Below the pieces are notes generated by a model. The model was not told the origin of the DNA. It did not search any database and saw nothing but the letters and a program-made list of their open reading frames with translations. From Lottia gigantea (Eukaryota; Mollusca; Gastropoda; Lottiidae), in the NCBI RefSeq assembly GCF_000327385.1, contig NW_008708400.1, positions 6,497,923-6,561,922 of the forward strand: DNA of 64,000 bases, read 5' to 3'. Of the stretch, positions 31,601 through 42,700 are shown piece by piece (the stretch's first letter is position 1; each line of letters starts with the position of its first letter). Position numbers and translations under genes: made by a program.

Positions 31601-34600
31601 CTAAATGAAGTATTCATATTACTTTTTTACACCTAACTAGGCAAAAGAAGATTAGCCCATTCTTTTTTCAATTCCCAGCTGTGAGGGGCTTGTTAACATG
31701 CGAATGGGGGCAGAAGGATTTGTCCTTTAGTATCAAGTGAAAATGTAATACTATACATGCCAGAAAATGACAAAGCTGACAGAGAAAGCTTTTATCAATA
31801 CATCATTTGAATGGATTTATCATGATTAAAAGTGGACTACTGAACTAAGAAATAGCTAAATGTGTCAGATTCTATATTTTGAGAAATAATTTCAAAGACA
31901 GAAGAAGAAGAAACATAGTCATAGTACAGTAGGATTGAATAATGATCAAATTACTTACTCTAGTGATAGGATTCTCAAATTCCATTTTAAATGTTCTAGC
32001 AGTACCTAACAATGTACCATGGTGGGCGAAATCAAACAAAGCCCACAACTCCTGTAAATAAATAGGCCAATACTTAAATCGATTCTTATAAAATTCTCAA
32101 TATGGGAACATTTCTTTCAAAAGAATTATGCTAAAAATGACCATCTTAGAAATACAATTTTTTGTCTAGAATTCACTCGTTTTCTATATCCAAAGAACAT
32201 GATGCAAGTCATTTTTCCATAAGTTCATACAAAATACTCCGGCACTTTATCTTTCACCAGCTGCTGCAAATGAACTTGAAAGCTATTTTTTGTTGCAAAA
32301 CACTAAGAAATGCATATATGCCAATGTTAATCTAAGAGTTTAACCAACTTGTAACAAGCTTACCCTTTGTCCTACTTTGTGATATGCTTACCCTTAGATT
32401 ATTCTGTACAGGAGTACCAGTTAATATCAATCTGTTTCTAGCTGGTATGTTATATACTCCTTTAGTGGTTTTAGTTGGATTCTTTATTTTGTGACCTTCA
32501 TCTAATATCATATAATCCTATAATACAATTCAATAATGAACAGTGGTTCACAATTAGTATAAATCGATAATCAGAGATCATATCCATATATCAAATATAT
32601 ATATATATCTCTCAAAGCTGAGAAGATAAAACCTCATTATTATACAGATATTAGACAATTTTTTTCATAAAATAACAGCTTTATAGGTTGAACTAGTTCG
32701 GAATACCAGCCAATCCCTACATAGGCGTCTAAATGTAGTGTTATGTTCCATTGTTAGTTTTGAAGTTTTTTCAAAATTAGATCTTACCCATGAGAATTTC
32801 CTGCCATCTTTATCACCAAGTTGTTCCCAACTGGTGACCACCATACCATAAGTTGTAATAAGAACACCCCCTCTTCTCTGAACCTTGGTTAGAGATCTTT
32901 CTCTTTCTCGTTTACTAGTTCCATGATAGGCTGTCACATTAATACCTGGAGCCCTGCAAACAATCATTACCAAGTATTAGCATTGTAAAAAAAGAAAAAA
33001 GATTTTTTCAATATATTTATCATTGCATATGGTTGATGGATATCATTTCCAAATTTGTCTTGTTCGGTCAACTAAGAATTCATTTCCTCTAACATTTATT
33101 AGTAACCATGGAAAACCAGAATGCAAAACTTCAAAAAGGAAAGATACAATCTGCTGTGAAAAGCTGGAAAAGTGAATTATTAAAGTGATTATGTGTCTAC
33201 AACTAAATGCAATTAAATTGGCTATAAAAACACTGGAAGGAATGAACACCATCACATCGAGTTAAAAAGTTTGAATTACCATTTATTGAATTCGTTTTCC
33301 CAGTTGACAACCAAGGCTACAGGCATGACGATCAAGACATAATGTATTTTTTCCATATCAAACATTCCAGATAAGAAACTGATTACTTGAATTGTTTTAC
33401 CTAATCTGTAATCAAAATTATAGTTAGAAAATCAGAAGCTGGATCAGTTTGCACTTTTTTTTATACAGAATTATTCAGAATATCATGGAAAAATTCTTGA
33501 AGAATCTAAGACACACAATGAAGTATGAAAAGGTTGGTCCGTGGTATCATAAAATTGATCTCAATTTTTAAGACCTACTTCATCATACATTCTTATAAAG
33601 AAAGGTCCGTAAATTCAAACTACAATACACCATATGCAACTTAGCTTATCTTAATGAGATTAGATCTACTGGGGCAGGAGGTAGATATGATTCAGTGAAA
33701 AATGGATCAGGTCCATATCCTGTACAAAGAGGTTTACTGGAAGATCCCCAAGTCTAAGGCTGATATTAATAGAAGTTCTATATCAATATGTAACTATAGT
33801 GCTATTTGAAGCTAACATTCAGTAGCTGTATATACAATGTCTTGAAGAAAATGCAATATTAGATATCCTATTATCAATTTAAATATACATACAAGTCATA
33901 AGAAGATTGGGAATACAGCATAAAATAAATCAAAACCCTTACCCCATATCATCTCCCAGAATTCCACCTTTTTTCTTTTTAAATAACGACCACATCCATA
34001 GTACCCCTTCCTTCTGATGTCGGTATAGCTTATCATATAATTCTTTATACAGATGGAATCCATTTCCAACATTTATAATACCATTATCATCTTCGGAGTC
34101 AGATCCCCCTTCTCCATATTCCTTTAGATATTTCTAGAAATCAACAGAGTTTAATATAGTACTCTTACTACAATTTAGAGAATGGTGACTGGTCACTTTT
34201 TTAAATGTATGCCTGAAGGAGACACAACTCTTTGAACATTCTACTGACAATCATATAACTGGGTGAAATTAAACAAAATGGACCCATGTGTTCAACTATA
34301 TTTCTAAATGGGCACATGGAATTAAATTGGAGCTAAAACCCTTTTGTTTGGTTATTGACAATTGAGTGAGTTTTAGTTTACAGCCTACTATATTTCACTG
34401 CTATACTGTATCATTTCTGACTGGAAAATTATACAAACTAAATCGAATTGCTGGTTTACTAACCTCCATTTTGGTTACTTTCTTTGCCAATTTTTCTGAA
34501 AAACAAAGCTTTAAAGCTTTTTGATTTAATTCCAGGGCTTTTCTAATCATACCCTCGCCTATGTATTTCTTAGCTTTAGTAATAAGTTTATTGTATTTTA

Positions 34601-35161
34601 TTTGATCATCCTCGCTTGGTGAAATATCTTCTCCTGGGTCAACAGAATTCTGCACCTTTTTCTCCTCTACTTTCACTTTATTTGGGGTGTTGGTTACATC
34701 TGAAGAATAAAATATATTTGTATTGATTTTCAAATTGAGAAATGTTAAATATATACTGTTAATAAAGCAACAAGCAATGGGGATACAGTCATTATGTTTC
34801 TAGTTTAGATGAAAAAAATTGGTTCAATTACTATTTAATGTACCAGTATCTAAAATAAAAAGTACTGAGAACTGATGTTTGTGAATGTGTACAAATACCT
34901 GTATAGATAGATGCTCATTCCTTTCAGAAACAAGATCTATTCCTACCTCTAACTGAATAGAGAGAATCCAGTAGTCAAATCTGGTACCCACATAATACAA
35001 AATATATGTCTTACTTTAGTAACATGTGTATAAGGATAGTTTTAGAGAAAGAAAGAAAAACTATGAAATTTACCATTAAAGGGAACTTTCTTGTCTTCAA
35101 TCGTTATTGATGCTAACTTCTGACTTGTGTCGTCAACACTTGCTTCATTTTCATCCTCCAT
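19603..35161 (-). CDS. ERCC6L: ERCC6L (PICH), SNF2-family DNA translocase; internal exon(s) lost in an assembly gap
   Basis: In animals, PICH binds stretched DNA and coats ultrafine anaphase bridges. Eighteen exons join in phase: 35161-35074, 34699-34464, 34133-33943, 33405-33280, 32953-32788, 32517-32392, 32051-31959, 31540-31371, 31027-30922, 30620-30502, 30355-30142, 29373-29260, 26989-26853, 22972-22804, 22483-22386, 22026-20571, 20307-20232, 19726-19603. Together they give about 1,269 codons. Order: acidic start; N-terminal TPR (exon 2); Walker A GGILGDDMGLGKT across exons 3-4; DEGH box in exon 6; ELWALFDF and ENPITR as in human PICH (exon 7); CDHPRLL (exon 10); GHRCLVFSQSRKMLDII (exon 11); LDGTVS (exon 12). 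The last exons hold GVSDHDLM, a long acidic serine-rich region and a C-terminal TPR-like helix pair (YEEALAFILQGLEIYPDPD). Helicase motifs V and VI, between exons 12 and 13, are not found; that interval holds a minisatellite and 50 Ns. Only this internal part is uncertain. Confidence 0.93.
19870..20180 (-). mobile_element. tRNA-derived SINE, near full length, in an ERCC6L intron
   Basis: Read on the minus strand, the element starts GGAGCTGGGGGGACTCAGTG and has a tRNA-like pol III promoter: box A CTCAGTGGGTTAGACG and box B GGTTCAATCCT, about 30 bp apart. A ~200-bp unrelated body follows, ending ACTCCATTCATTTCATTTTA, a T/A-rich tail. Both flanks carry TTAAACTTA, a candidate target-site duplication. 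It lies between the last two ERCC6L exons. Partial relatives lie at 18562, 42690, 43540, 48623 and 57296. The tRNA head is part of the SINE rather than a functional tRNA gene: no cloverleaf beyond the two boxes is evident. Confidence 0.8.
20806..21010 (-). repeat. coding 21-bp repeat in ERCC6L (EQNESET heptads)
   Basis: In the large acidic exon, a 21-bp unit repeats about eight times and encodes variants of EQNESET / EQNESEA / GQNEAEQ. All copies are multiples of three bases, so the frame is kept. It lies in the poorly conserved acidic C-terminal half, where length change is probably tolerated. Confidence 0.85.
24325..25821 (-). mobile_element. Tc1/mariner DNA transposon with intact ends
   Basis: A 1,497-bp element with 26-bp perfect terminal inverted repeats beginning AACTAGTGTCC, flanked on both sides by TA (24323-24324 and 25822-25823), the Tc1 target site. 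It lies in the ERCC6L intron between exons 22972-22804 and 26989-26853, with its transposase on the same (minus) strand as the gene. The perfect ends suggest recent insertion. The element is GC-richer than its surroundings, as expected for a mobile arrival. Confidence 0.93.
24582..25548 (-). pseudogene. Tc1 transposase, DD34E, with an internal deletion
   Basis: The N-terminus (MPRLTAIERERAVGMVQQGA onward) is the paired-like helix-turn-helix with the GRPR hook (SGRPRVTTTR). The C-terminal part, in another frame from about 25385, has all three catalytic residues: D in FSDESRF, D in QHDNARPHTA and E in MNPIEHLWD, with 34 residues between the last two. It ends at a normal stop (GGHTRY). Between TTTR and TATSTAATALG, roughly 15 residues usual in the family are missing and the frame changes. 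This points to an internal deletion of about 50 bp that is not a multiple of three. The copy is therefore probably unable to make transposase, although its ends could still be mobilised by a full-length relative. Confidence 0.9.
27085..28887 (-). repeat. 36-bp minisatellite in an ERCC6L intron, abutting an assembly gap
   Basis: About 50 copies of a 36-bp unit (TTCTTACATCTTACACTGTT then TCTAGGATATCTTAGG on the plus strand), with interspersed 27-bp units that lack nine bases (28100-28340 and near 28820). CTAGGATATCTTAG is a near-perfect 14-bp palindrome, and the common variant CTAAGATATCTTAG is exact. Because 36 is a multiple of 3, a long frame (LRYPRNSVRCKN repeated) stays open on the minus strand; it is a by-product and not a protein. 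The array ends at the Ns and was probably truncated or collapsed in assembly. Confidence 0.95.
28888..28937. other. assembly gap (50 N)
   Basis: Fifty Ns directly at the edge of the 36-bp minisatellite. A round 50 suggests a placeholder of unknown true length. The missing ERCC6L exon(s) for helicase motifs V-VI most likely lie here. Confidence 0.95.
29661..29950. mobile_element. foldback MITE, best-preserved copy
   Basis: A ~290-bp element whose two halves are inverted copies. The left arm runs GATTGTAAAGACG ... TTTTATGTGTATCAGGGG ... AGCATCAATTTACACCATTCC ... CTGTGGTTCC (runs abbreviated). The right arm is its complement: GGAACCACAG ... GGAATGGCCCAAATTGATGC ... ATACACATAAAAAAT ... CCTCTTTACAATCCC. 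The arms are about 110 bp with 80-85% identity by eye. The centre has GATGTCACTAATTAC and its partial mirror. It lies in an ERCC6L intron. There is no coding capacity and the superfamily is unassigned. Confidence 0.8.
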
Positions 35162-36719
35162 TTTAATAACGGTAGTCAACTCGTGGATATGGCTAGCCAA
35201 CCAAATATTTTTTAGTTAGCTGAAATTAAATGAAATGTAGACAGAATGTATTTTAGCTTCATTAGTGTGTAGTTTATTTGTAACTATTCTGTAGAACTGT
35301 ACTTTTCTAGACTATGTATAACTCTAGACATACTAGCTTAGTGGCTTTAGACTAGTCTTGTTCCATAGACACATTCATTTGAAGGTATTCTTAAACCAAT
35401 AACAATTCAATTCTTTATTGTCATCAATAACTCTGGAGATTGTGCTCAAGGACTTCTTCTAACTTCCAGCTTAATGAGATCCCATCCAAAACAAAAGTAC
35501 CGAAAGTCCATTAGTAAACAACGAATCCTCAAAATATTTTCTTTAGGTATGCTCATAACATGCACCCAGATGGCTCCCTAATAAAAGGCCATTTTCGGGG
35601 TTTGATTGTTTTTGAATATGTAAATAGTCTTCAGAACTACTAGAACTGCATGACATTCACAAAATCCCTTTAAAAATATATCACAGTAGAAATTTCACTT
35701 TCTATTTCTAAATATGTCTTTTCAAGTTTCAAAAAAAGAACAGCTTTCATTTTAACCTTGAACCACAGATAATTCTGGACACATGGTTCAAATTCAGACG
35801 GTGAGCTATGTGAACGCTATTACTGATGAGCTTAGCTACAATATTTTTATTTTGTAAATGGAAAACGTCCATGTCACACGTGTCAGTAAACAAGTCAGAC
35901 ACATCAAAATGTCGATGCTACCTTACAAATTAATAATTTATGTTTATCAATTGACGTGTTGACTGACGCACTAACGTGTGAAACAATTGCATTTTTCAAG
36001 TTTTGTTTAAAGGTTTGTTTCAGGTCCGCAGCATTCGGATAGGGTTAGCAAGGAAAATGGAAGCAAGACTAATATTTTTTAAAACCTTAGCTTGGCTAAA
36101 AACCTCTCCATTAGATTAGTTCTATCTATGATGATCATTGATCATTATCTTCCAGGACATGTGATTGATTATATAATATGAATGGAATTATTAGGTTAGG
36201 CCTATCATTATAAAACTTGACTAAAAATGTAATATGAAGAATGTCTTAGACTGGCCAGCTAGTAGTAGGGAATTTATTTCCAGAGACCACTACAAATATG
36301 ACAATGATTACCCTATTTTACTTTACTTCAGTGATATAAGCTGGATAAATTTGAATTTTGTTTCATTTCAAACGTCAACAAACTTTCATAAAAGCGCCAA
36401 TGGATCATGTGACATCGGTATCTAAAAAAGAGAGAATATTGAATTTGGCATTAATAAAACGAGATATTTATTTCGTAAGATTTTATAGAAATTAATGTTT
36501 TATAACTCTGACCGAGGACATGGATAAGTTTTCATTCCCTTTTCTTAAAATAACAGATAACGTTACATAAATTTTGATAACATGATACAAGTTTCGTTTA
36601 GGTATATCTTTATTAAACGTGTACGAAACCAGCATGGCTGCCTTCGTGTGAATTTTAATTTTCTAAACTTGAATATTTGAAATTTCGAGTCATCAAGGGC
36701 AGATTATTGAAAATTTGAA
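35162..36719. promoter_or_regulatory. divergent ERCC6L-GLE1 intergenic region
   Basis: A 1.56-kb gap separates the ERCC6L start codon (minus) from the GLE1 start codon (plus), so both promoters and 5' UTRs must lie here unless there are upstream non-coding exons. I see no clear TATA box or CpG-rich block. An imperfect inverted repeat lies at 35874-35981. The small open frame at 36234-36425 has no recognisable features. Confidence 0.45.
35874..35981. repeat. 108-bp foldback in the ERCC6L-GLE1 intergenic region
   Basis: The left arm TCACACGTGTCAGTAAACAA GTCAGACACATCAA is mirrored by the right arm TTGACGTGTTGACTGACGCA CTAACGTGTGA (spaces added). The match is imperfect over about 31 bp, around a ~45-bp AT-rich centre. 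It may be a short MITE relic. Confidence 0.5.
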
Positions 36720-39700
36720 ATGGATATCGGTATGAAGTTAAGAAATTGTTCCAAAGGGAAACTTTGTTATGAAAATCAACCCGAAACTCCGACACAAAGA
36801 AAGGTAATCTGCTTGGTGTTCAGTCAACTCGTCTACATTCTACATGTCAACTTGTCGATAGTTAACTCGTTCGTCAACAAACTAAGTTAATTGGTCTACA
36901 ACCTCGAGTTAACTCGTCAACAACCTCATTTTTTTGCTTCAAATACAAATAACTCGTCCATAGAAGAGGATAAAACTTAGATAATAAATGAAAAGGTGTC
37001 TGTAGCCTGAATAGGGTCTATATCTTTGCAACAAAATTGAATCTTTTCATTAAATTAGTTTGATTCATCACAAATTAGAGATTAGGTGGTTGAAAGATAA
37101 CAAGTTATTCTTCAACAGAAGTCACTGACACAGGATGAAGTACTTCTTACATAGACCTGTCACAAATTAAAGACAGGTAGGTAATCTTTTAATTACAATA
37201 ATTTACAGTTATCAACATTTTTAATTGGGTAATTGTCATTTTTTAATGATTGTCATTAATTAAACCCTTCTTGTTTGCTATTTGTTAAGAATAATAGTAC
37301 CGGTAATATAAGTTATTTTATTTAATGTCACAAATCATTAAAATATAAGTAAGCTTTGAAATAAGAAAGAAGAGGCTTATGAGACACATAACAATTAAAT
37401 TTTTTTTTAATAATCCAATACACAAGTTAATATCCAGTTGAAATTGAACATAAGACCAAACCAATAATGATTGCCTAAAAAAATTAACTCTTTATTTGTT
37501 TCAGGCAATCGTGTATACAAAACATATAATTATTAAAAAATATAGAACAAAAATAATTTGAATTAAGGAAAATATAACTACAGATTTCTATATCTAAAAT
37601 GAAATAAAATATGTTATTAAATCAAATTCTCCTTCTTTACATACCCTAAGCTAACATATAGGGGAGGAAACCACTGGGGGGAAACCACTAGGGTGGAAAT
37701 TGTAAAGGGGGAAAACAACTATGGGAGGAACTTGTAGAGGGGGGAAACCACTGTAAGCCGTTACACTTAGGGCAAACTCACTATTTGACAAGCATAGTAA
37801 GACCACCCGCCAATCAAATTTCTTACCTCTCCAATGTTGTAATTTTGTGACTTGAACAAATGGTGTATTCAGTTGATAAATTAGTCTAATGCTTCTCGGA
37901 AAACATAAAATCCCATTGTTGGAGAGCAAAGAAATTTGATTGGCTGGGAGTGTCATCAAACGAATGAATGAATGTTCAAGACAGCCGTTAATGGATTCTA
38001 TTTGGCATCTTCTTTAGTTGATGATGTGAGTTAATTTCATTTTATTTCTTTAATTCAGAATTGGTTGAATTCATTAAATAATGTTCCATATATCTCCAAA
38101 CTTCATTATGATGCTTGTAAACTTACATTAAATCAGGCAGATTCAGATGTTTCATCTAACAACAAAGAAAATATAAGGTGAGGTCTTTTAAGTTTGTTTC
38201 AAAATGTTATTTTTTATTTACATGTATTAACTAACGGTACCATACCAGAATAAAACTGTAGTAGACAAATTGAAAAAGCTTTTCATAATTAAAGTACTTT
38301 ATTAAGTAGTAACATAGTCAATTTCAAAGTTTTAAATATTATCTATAAAATTGATTAATGAAATGACTGTTAAGATATTTACTAACAATATATTTTTTAT
38401 ATCCTCAGTTCTATAAATAATAATGCAGATGAAGATTCATTTTACACAACCTGCTTTGATGGATTATCTCCCCCTCCCAAACCAATTCAGACCAAACCCG
38501 TACCAGTTGTTACTCAACCAAAATCAGTTGCTCCACCTAAACCAGTTTCACCACCTAAACCAGTTTCTCCTAAACCAATTGAACCAAGGACATGTGTATC
38601 ACCAGAGTTTGGAAAGTCAGCTAAATCAATACGTGAATATGAAATAGAATGGGAAGATAGGGCAAAGGTATTATACTTTTTACTAGTTGCCATGTCTCAT
38701 TCATATAGACTGAGGTCACATGATTTTTACTAGTTGCCATGTCTCATTCACATAGACTGAGGTCACATGATTTTTACTAGTTGCCATGTCTCATTCACAT
38801 AGACTGAGGTCACATGATTTTTACTAGTTGCCATGTCTCATTCACATAGACTGAGGTCACATGATTTTTACTAGTTGCCATGTCTCATTCACATAGACTG
38901 AGGTCACATGATTTTTACTAGTTGCCATGTCTCATTCATATAGACTGAGGTCACATGATTTTTAAATATATTACCAGTTCTTTCAGATATTTTTGAATTC
39001 TTAAAATTTCTAATTTCAGATTGCTAAGGAAAAGAAACGAAAAGAATTTGATGATAATTCTAAACAATTGATGAAGATACAAGAAGAGCAGTTGGTTCTG
39101 AGTGAAAGAAATCGTAATGAACTTCTTAAACAGCTAGATCAACAAACACAGAAACATCTTCGAGAGTAAGATTCATAGATTTTGTATATTAACAAGCATG
39201 TAAGGTAGACTTAGAAGGGAAGAGATGACTTCCTACAAAATACCCTTTCGTCTGTTTGCTAGATTGAATATATCAAAGCCAGGGACATATATTGATGTGG
39301 ATCTTCACATCACAAAGAAAGCATTTGATGTAATTGAAATTAGACACACAATAAGCATAACAATATTTATTTTGTAGTAAAGTAGAATGTGAGAAACAAG
39401 TACAAGTTATAAAAGAAAGTCATAAACATCATAGTCAGGTAAAGATTTATATTCTCTTTCCATTTTTGAATTTTTTATTCCATAGTCAGGTAGAGTATAG
39501 ATCTTTTCTTTTGATGATTTATTCCATTGTACTAGTGATGTATGAATTCAGGGGAAATCAAATCTGTGAGATTGAGTTATAGTGTTCTAACTATTCCATC
39601 TAGTTTATAAATAAACTCCACCACATTCTGTGTTTTTTATAACAATGGTAGTATTTAAAAATCGCTGAAATCCATTCTACATGGAGAGTGCTCAAAGCCA

Positions 39701-42700
39701 CTGAATGAATGAATATTGGTCCACAGCTGTTTATTTTTTTTTTAAGATGTTGGATGCTAAAGTTGTAGAAGTAGAAAAGAGAAAACAACAGTTAAAAGAA
39801 GAAGAAAGAAAGAGACAGTATGTATTTCTAAAGCTCTACATAAATCTATTGCTCCATCTTGTGCAAACTAATTGACAATTTAAAATCCAAACAGATTTGA
39901 GTGATTTGGCTAATGCTGCTTAATTTTACTGAGTGGTTAATGGACATATTCATCAGTCTTACAAGTCATTTGCATATTATTTAAAGGGGCAGTATGCAAA
40001 TTGTTCATAATTAGAAACTGTGTAAATAATAGATGAAAAGATTTCTAATTTTAGCAACTAGCCTACTTGAAAAATCAGACTGTCCCTTTAAAATAATAAC
40101 TACAGGGTTTAATGTTATTCTATCAATGATGTTTTATAGACAAGAAGAAATACGAGAAATGATATCAAAGGTGTACAACTCTATTGAAATAGTTTTTAAA
40201 CAGTTTATGCAGCTGTACGACTCGTGTCAATATAAAAACTTCTACTCACCAGCCGCAGTAGAAATTCATAACCAACTTACAGCATTAAAATCTAAAGCTG
40301 ACAACATTGTAACCTCAAGTAAAACTTCCATCCTCAATCAAGAAATGCTTAAAAATATGATGGTTATTTTTCAAGAAAGTAAAAACAGATTAGAAGCCAT
40401 TAAACCTCATATAGGTAAGTAAAGATCAGGGCTGTTGATTTGGCTCTATTTGGCACACATGACCGGCAGGGCAGCTCCTCTACCCTCTATCCTCTATCAG
40501 AAATCAAGTATGGGTCAGCTATTTCAGATCATTTAATGTGTATAGTATGTGACTAAAGATATTATTTAGAATAAGTGTTCAGTGTCAGCAATGGTAAGCA
40601 TCTAAAACACATATCAGTAAAAGTCTTGTCTTTAATGTGGTAACTAAAAATGCATTTTATATGTTAGATATTTAGAAATTAGTGGCAAACATAACTCATT
40701 CTTTCTTCAGAATCTTATCTGTTACATTATTATTTACTCTCAGGAGCACTGGCCATGGAATCAGAATTTTTCTTGTATTGAGGAAGATTCAAACCTTCGG
40801 CACCTAATGGCCTAACAGAAGGAGAATTGGAATAGCAGCCTCAAAATAAAACTGTTAGTCTTAGAATGTCTGTGTTGATAGCAATATATTTTTTTTGTAA
40901 GTTTACATAGAAAAGAAACGTGTGCTCATTTTTATATTTTATCAATAATTTAAAAGACAATTTCCAAATGTCTTCTGATAGACAGTATCCATGTATCTTC
41001 ATTCTCCATTCTTTAGTTGAAGCCAAAAAGAAAGGAGAAGAACAAGAAGCATTAAAAGCTGCTGAGGTTGCTAAAGCCAATGAGGTATGTATTAGTTTTG
41101 ATGTTTTAAGAGTTCATGAGTATTCTGAAGATGTTCTTTTATTTTTTTCCACAGTGTTTGCATGATACAGAGATAGATTTTATATTAAAAGCCTGCAGAA
41201 TTCTTTGTCACCTGACGTTGAATCTTCTTGAAGCATTTGGTCCAAGTTTTCTGAAAATGTCATTATTATTTTGTTGGAAAATTGTGCCTACTGCTGTCTG
41301 TACACACGTCTGGTTTCTTATATTTCAGGTGAAACAGCAGCAAACTGTAACACCAGCTACACCTACAGCACCGGCTGCATCTACAACAGCATCAACAACT
41401 TCAACACCAGCATCAAATAAAATAACTACAGGTGGGTTATACATTCACATGCAATAAATAAAACTCTGTCGGAATTCAAGTGTTTTCCAAGATTTTTATC
41501 AGTGGAAATTTGGTTTAGTATTTCTTACTGCAGGTCGTTCCATTCACCATCATTAATCAGAATGAATTGTTATAAACTTATTTCTCAGCCCTAAAAAATT
41601 GAACCGGTGAATATCTCTTTCTTTATCTCTTGACCTACAGGACAGGAAGTCTTAGATATTAATTTTCAATCATTGAATTGTAAGCTCACAACAAATTAGT
41701 TGTAAAACTGATTAGTTAGCTATATATTTCAGGGAAAATTGCGCTATATACTATGAAAATTTGAAGCCTTTTATGTAACATCCAAAGCAATCAGCTTATG
41801 GCCTAAGGTATTAACATTTGACTATATATTTATAGCTGAAGATGTAATGGTGGATGCTCTAGAAGAATATACCAAACTACAGGGTAAATTAAAACAAGTT
41901 ACAGAATCACTCAAATCTTTTACTGAAAACGTTCAGGTAAGATGTTCTTCAATCAACATAGAGAAAGGAGCAGGGCTTTAATTAGGTGAAATATATAGGA
42001 AATATAAACTCTGTCAATAATAGAAAATTGAGATCTTATTGAGGTATTTTTTTCATGAAGGCAGGTATTAAGATATGCTTATCTTGGTCAATGAACAATG
42101 TGAGCTCAAAGTCTAGAATTGAAAACATTTTTATTTACAAAAACAATTGTCTTTCTTAAGGGCTATTATTCAGTTTGATTCCTTAATATATATTTTATGT
42201 TAAAATGTAAATCTAATCCATATTTTCCTTTCCAGTTGAAGAAATATAAGTTTGAGTTACAGAAAGCTGTGAATACACCTATTAATGCTATATCGGCTGA
42301 AAAAAGTTCTCACTTACAAGACAAACTACAGCGTCTAAATCTCTTACTCTCTGGTTATACTGTGGAATCTACAGGAAAGAGAATCAGCGCCAAGGAAGTT
42401 CCAGAAGGAATATTATTCTGTAAAAATCTAGCTGCCAGAATGATTGTGGTAGGTGAAAAAACAGTGTTCCAGTTTTCTACGTACATTGATAATTAATCAA
42501 GTAAACCAATGATATTCAATTGATTTTTGATTGCTTTCATACATTCTGTAATGATCAATTGGTCAAAAGTGATGAGAAAAAATGGCCCTACATCCAGATG
42601 TTTAAGATGCAAACAAACTTTGAAAAATCCTAAACTAGGAGGCAGTAATCCATCAGTTCAAAATCAAAACCATCTGCAATGAAATAAGTCCTTGACTAAT

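Noticed and set aside
40740-40850. Another SINE head (GGTTTGAATCTTCC on the minus strand)
   Set aside because: A box B-like string is present, but box A and the family body are not recognisable. Too little to call.
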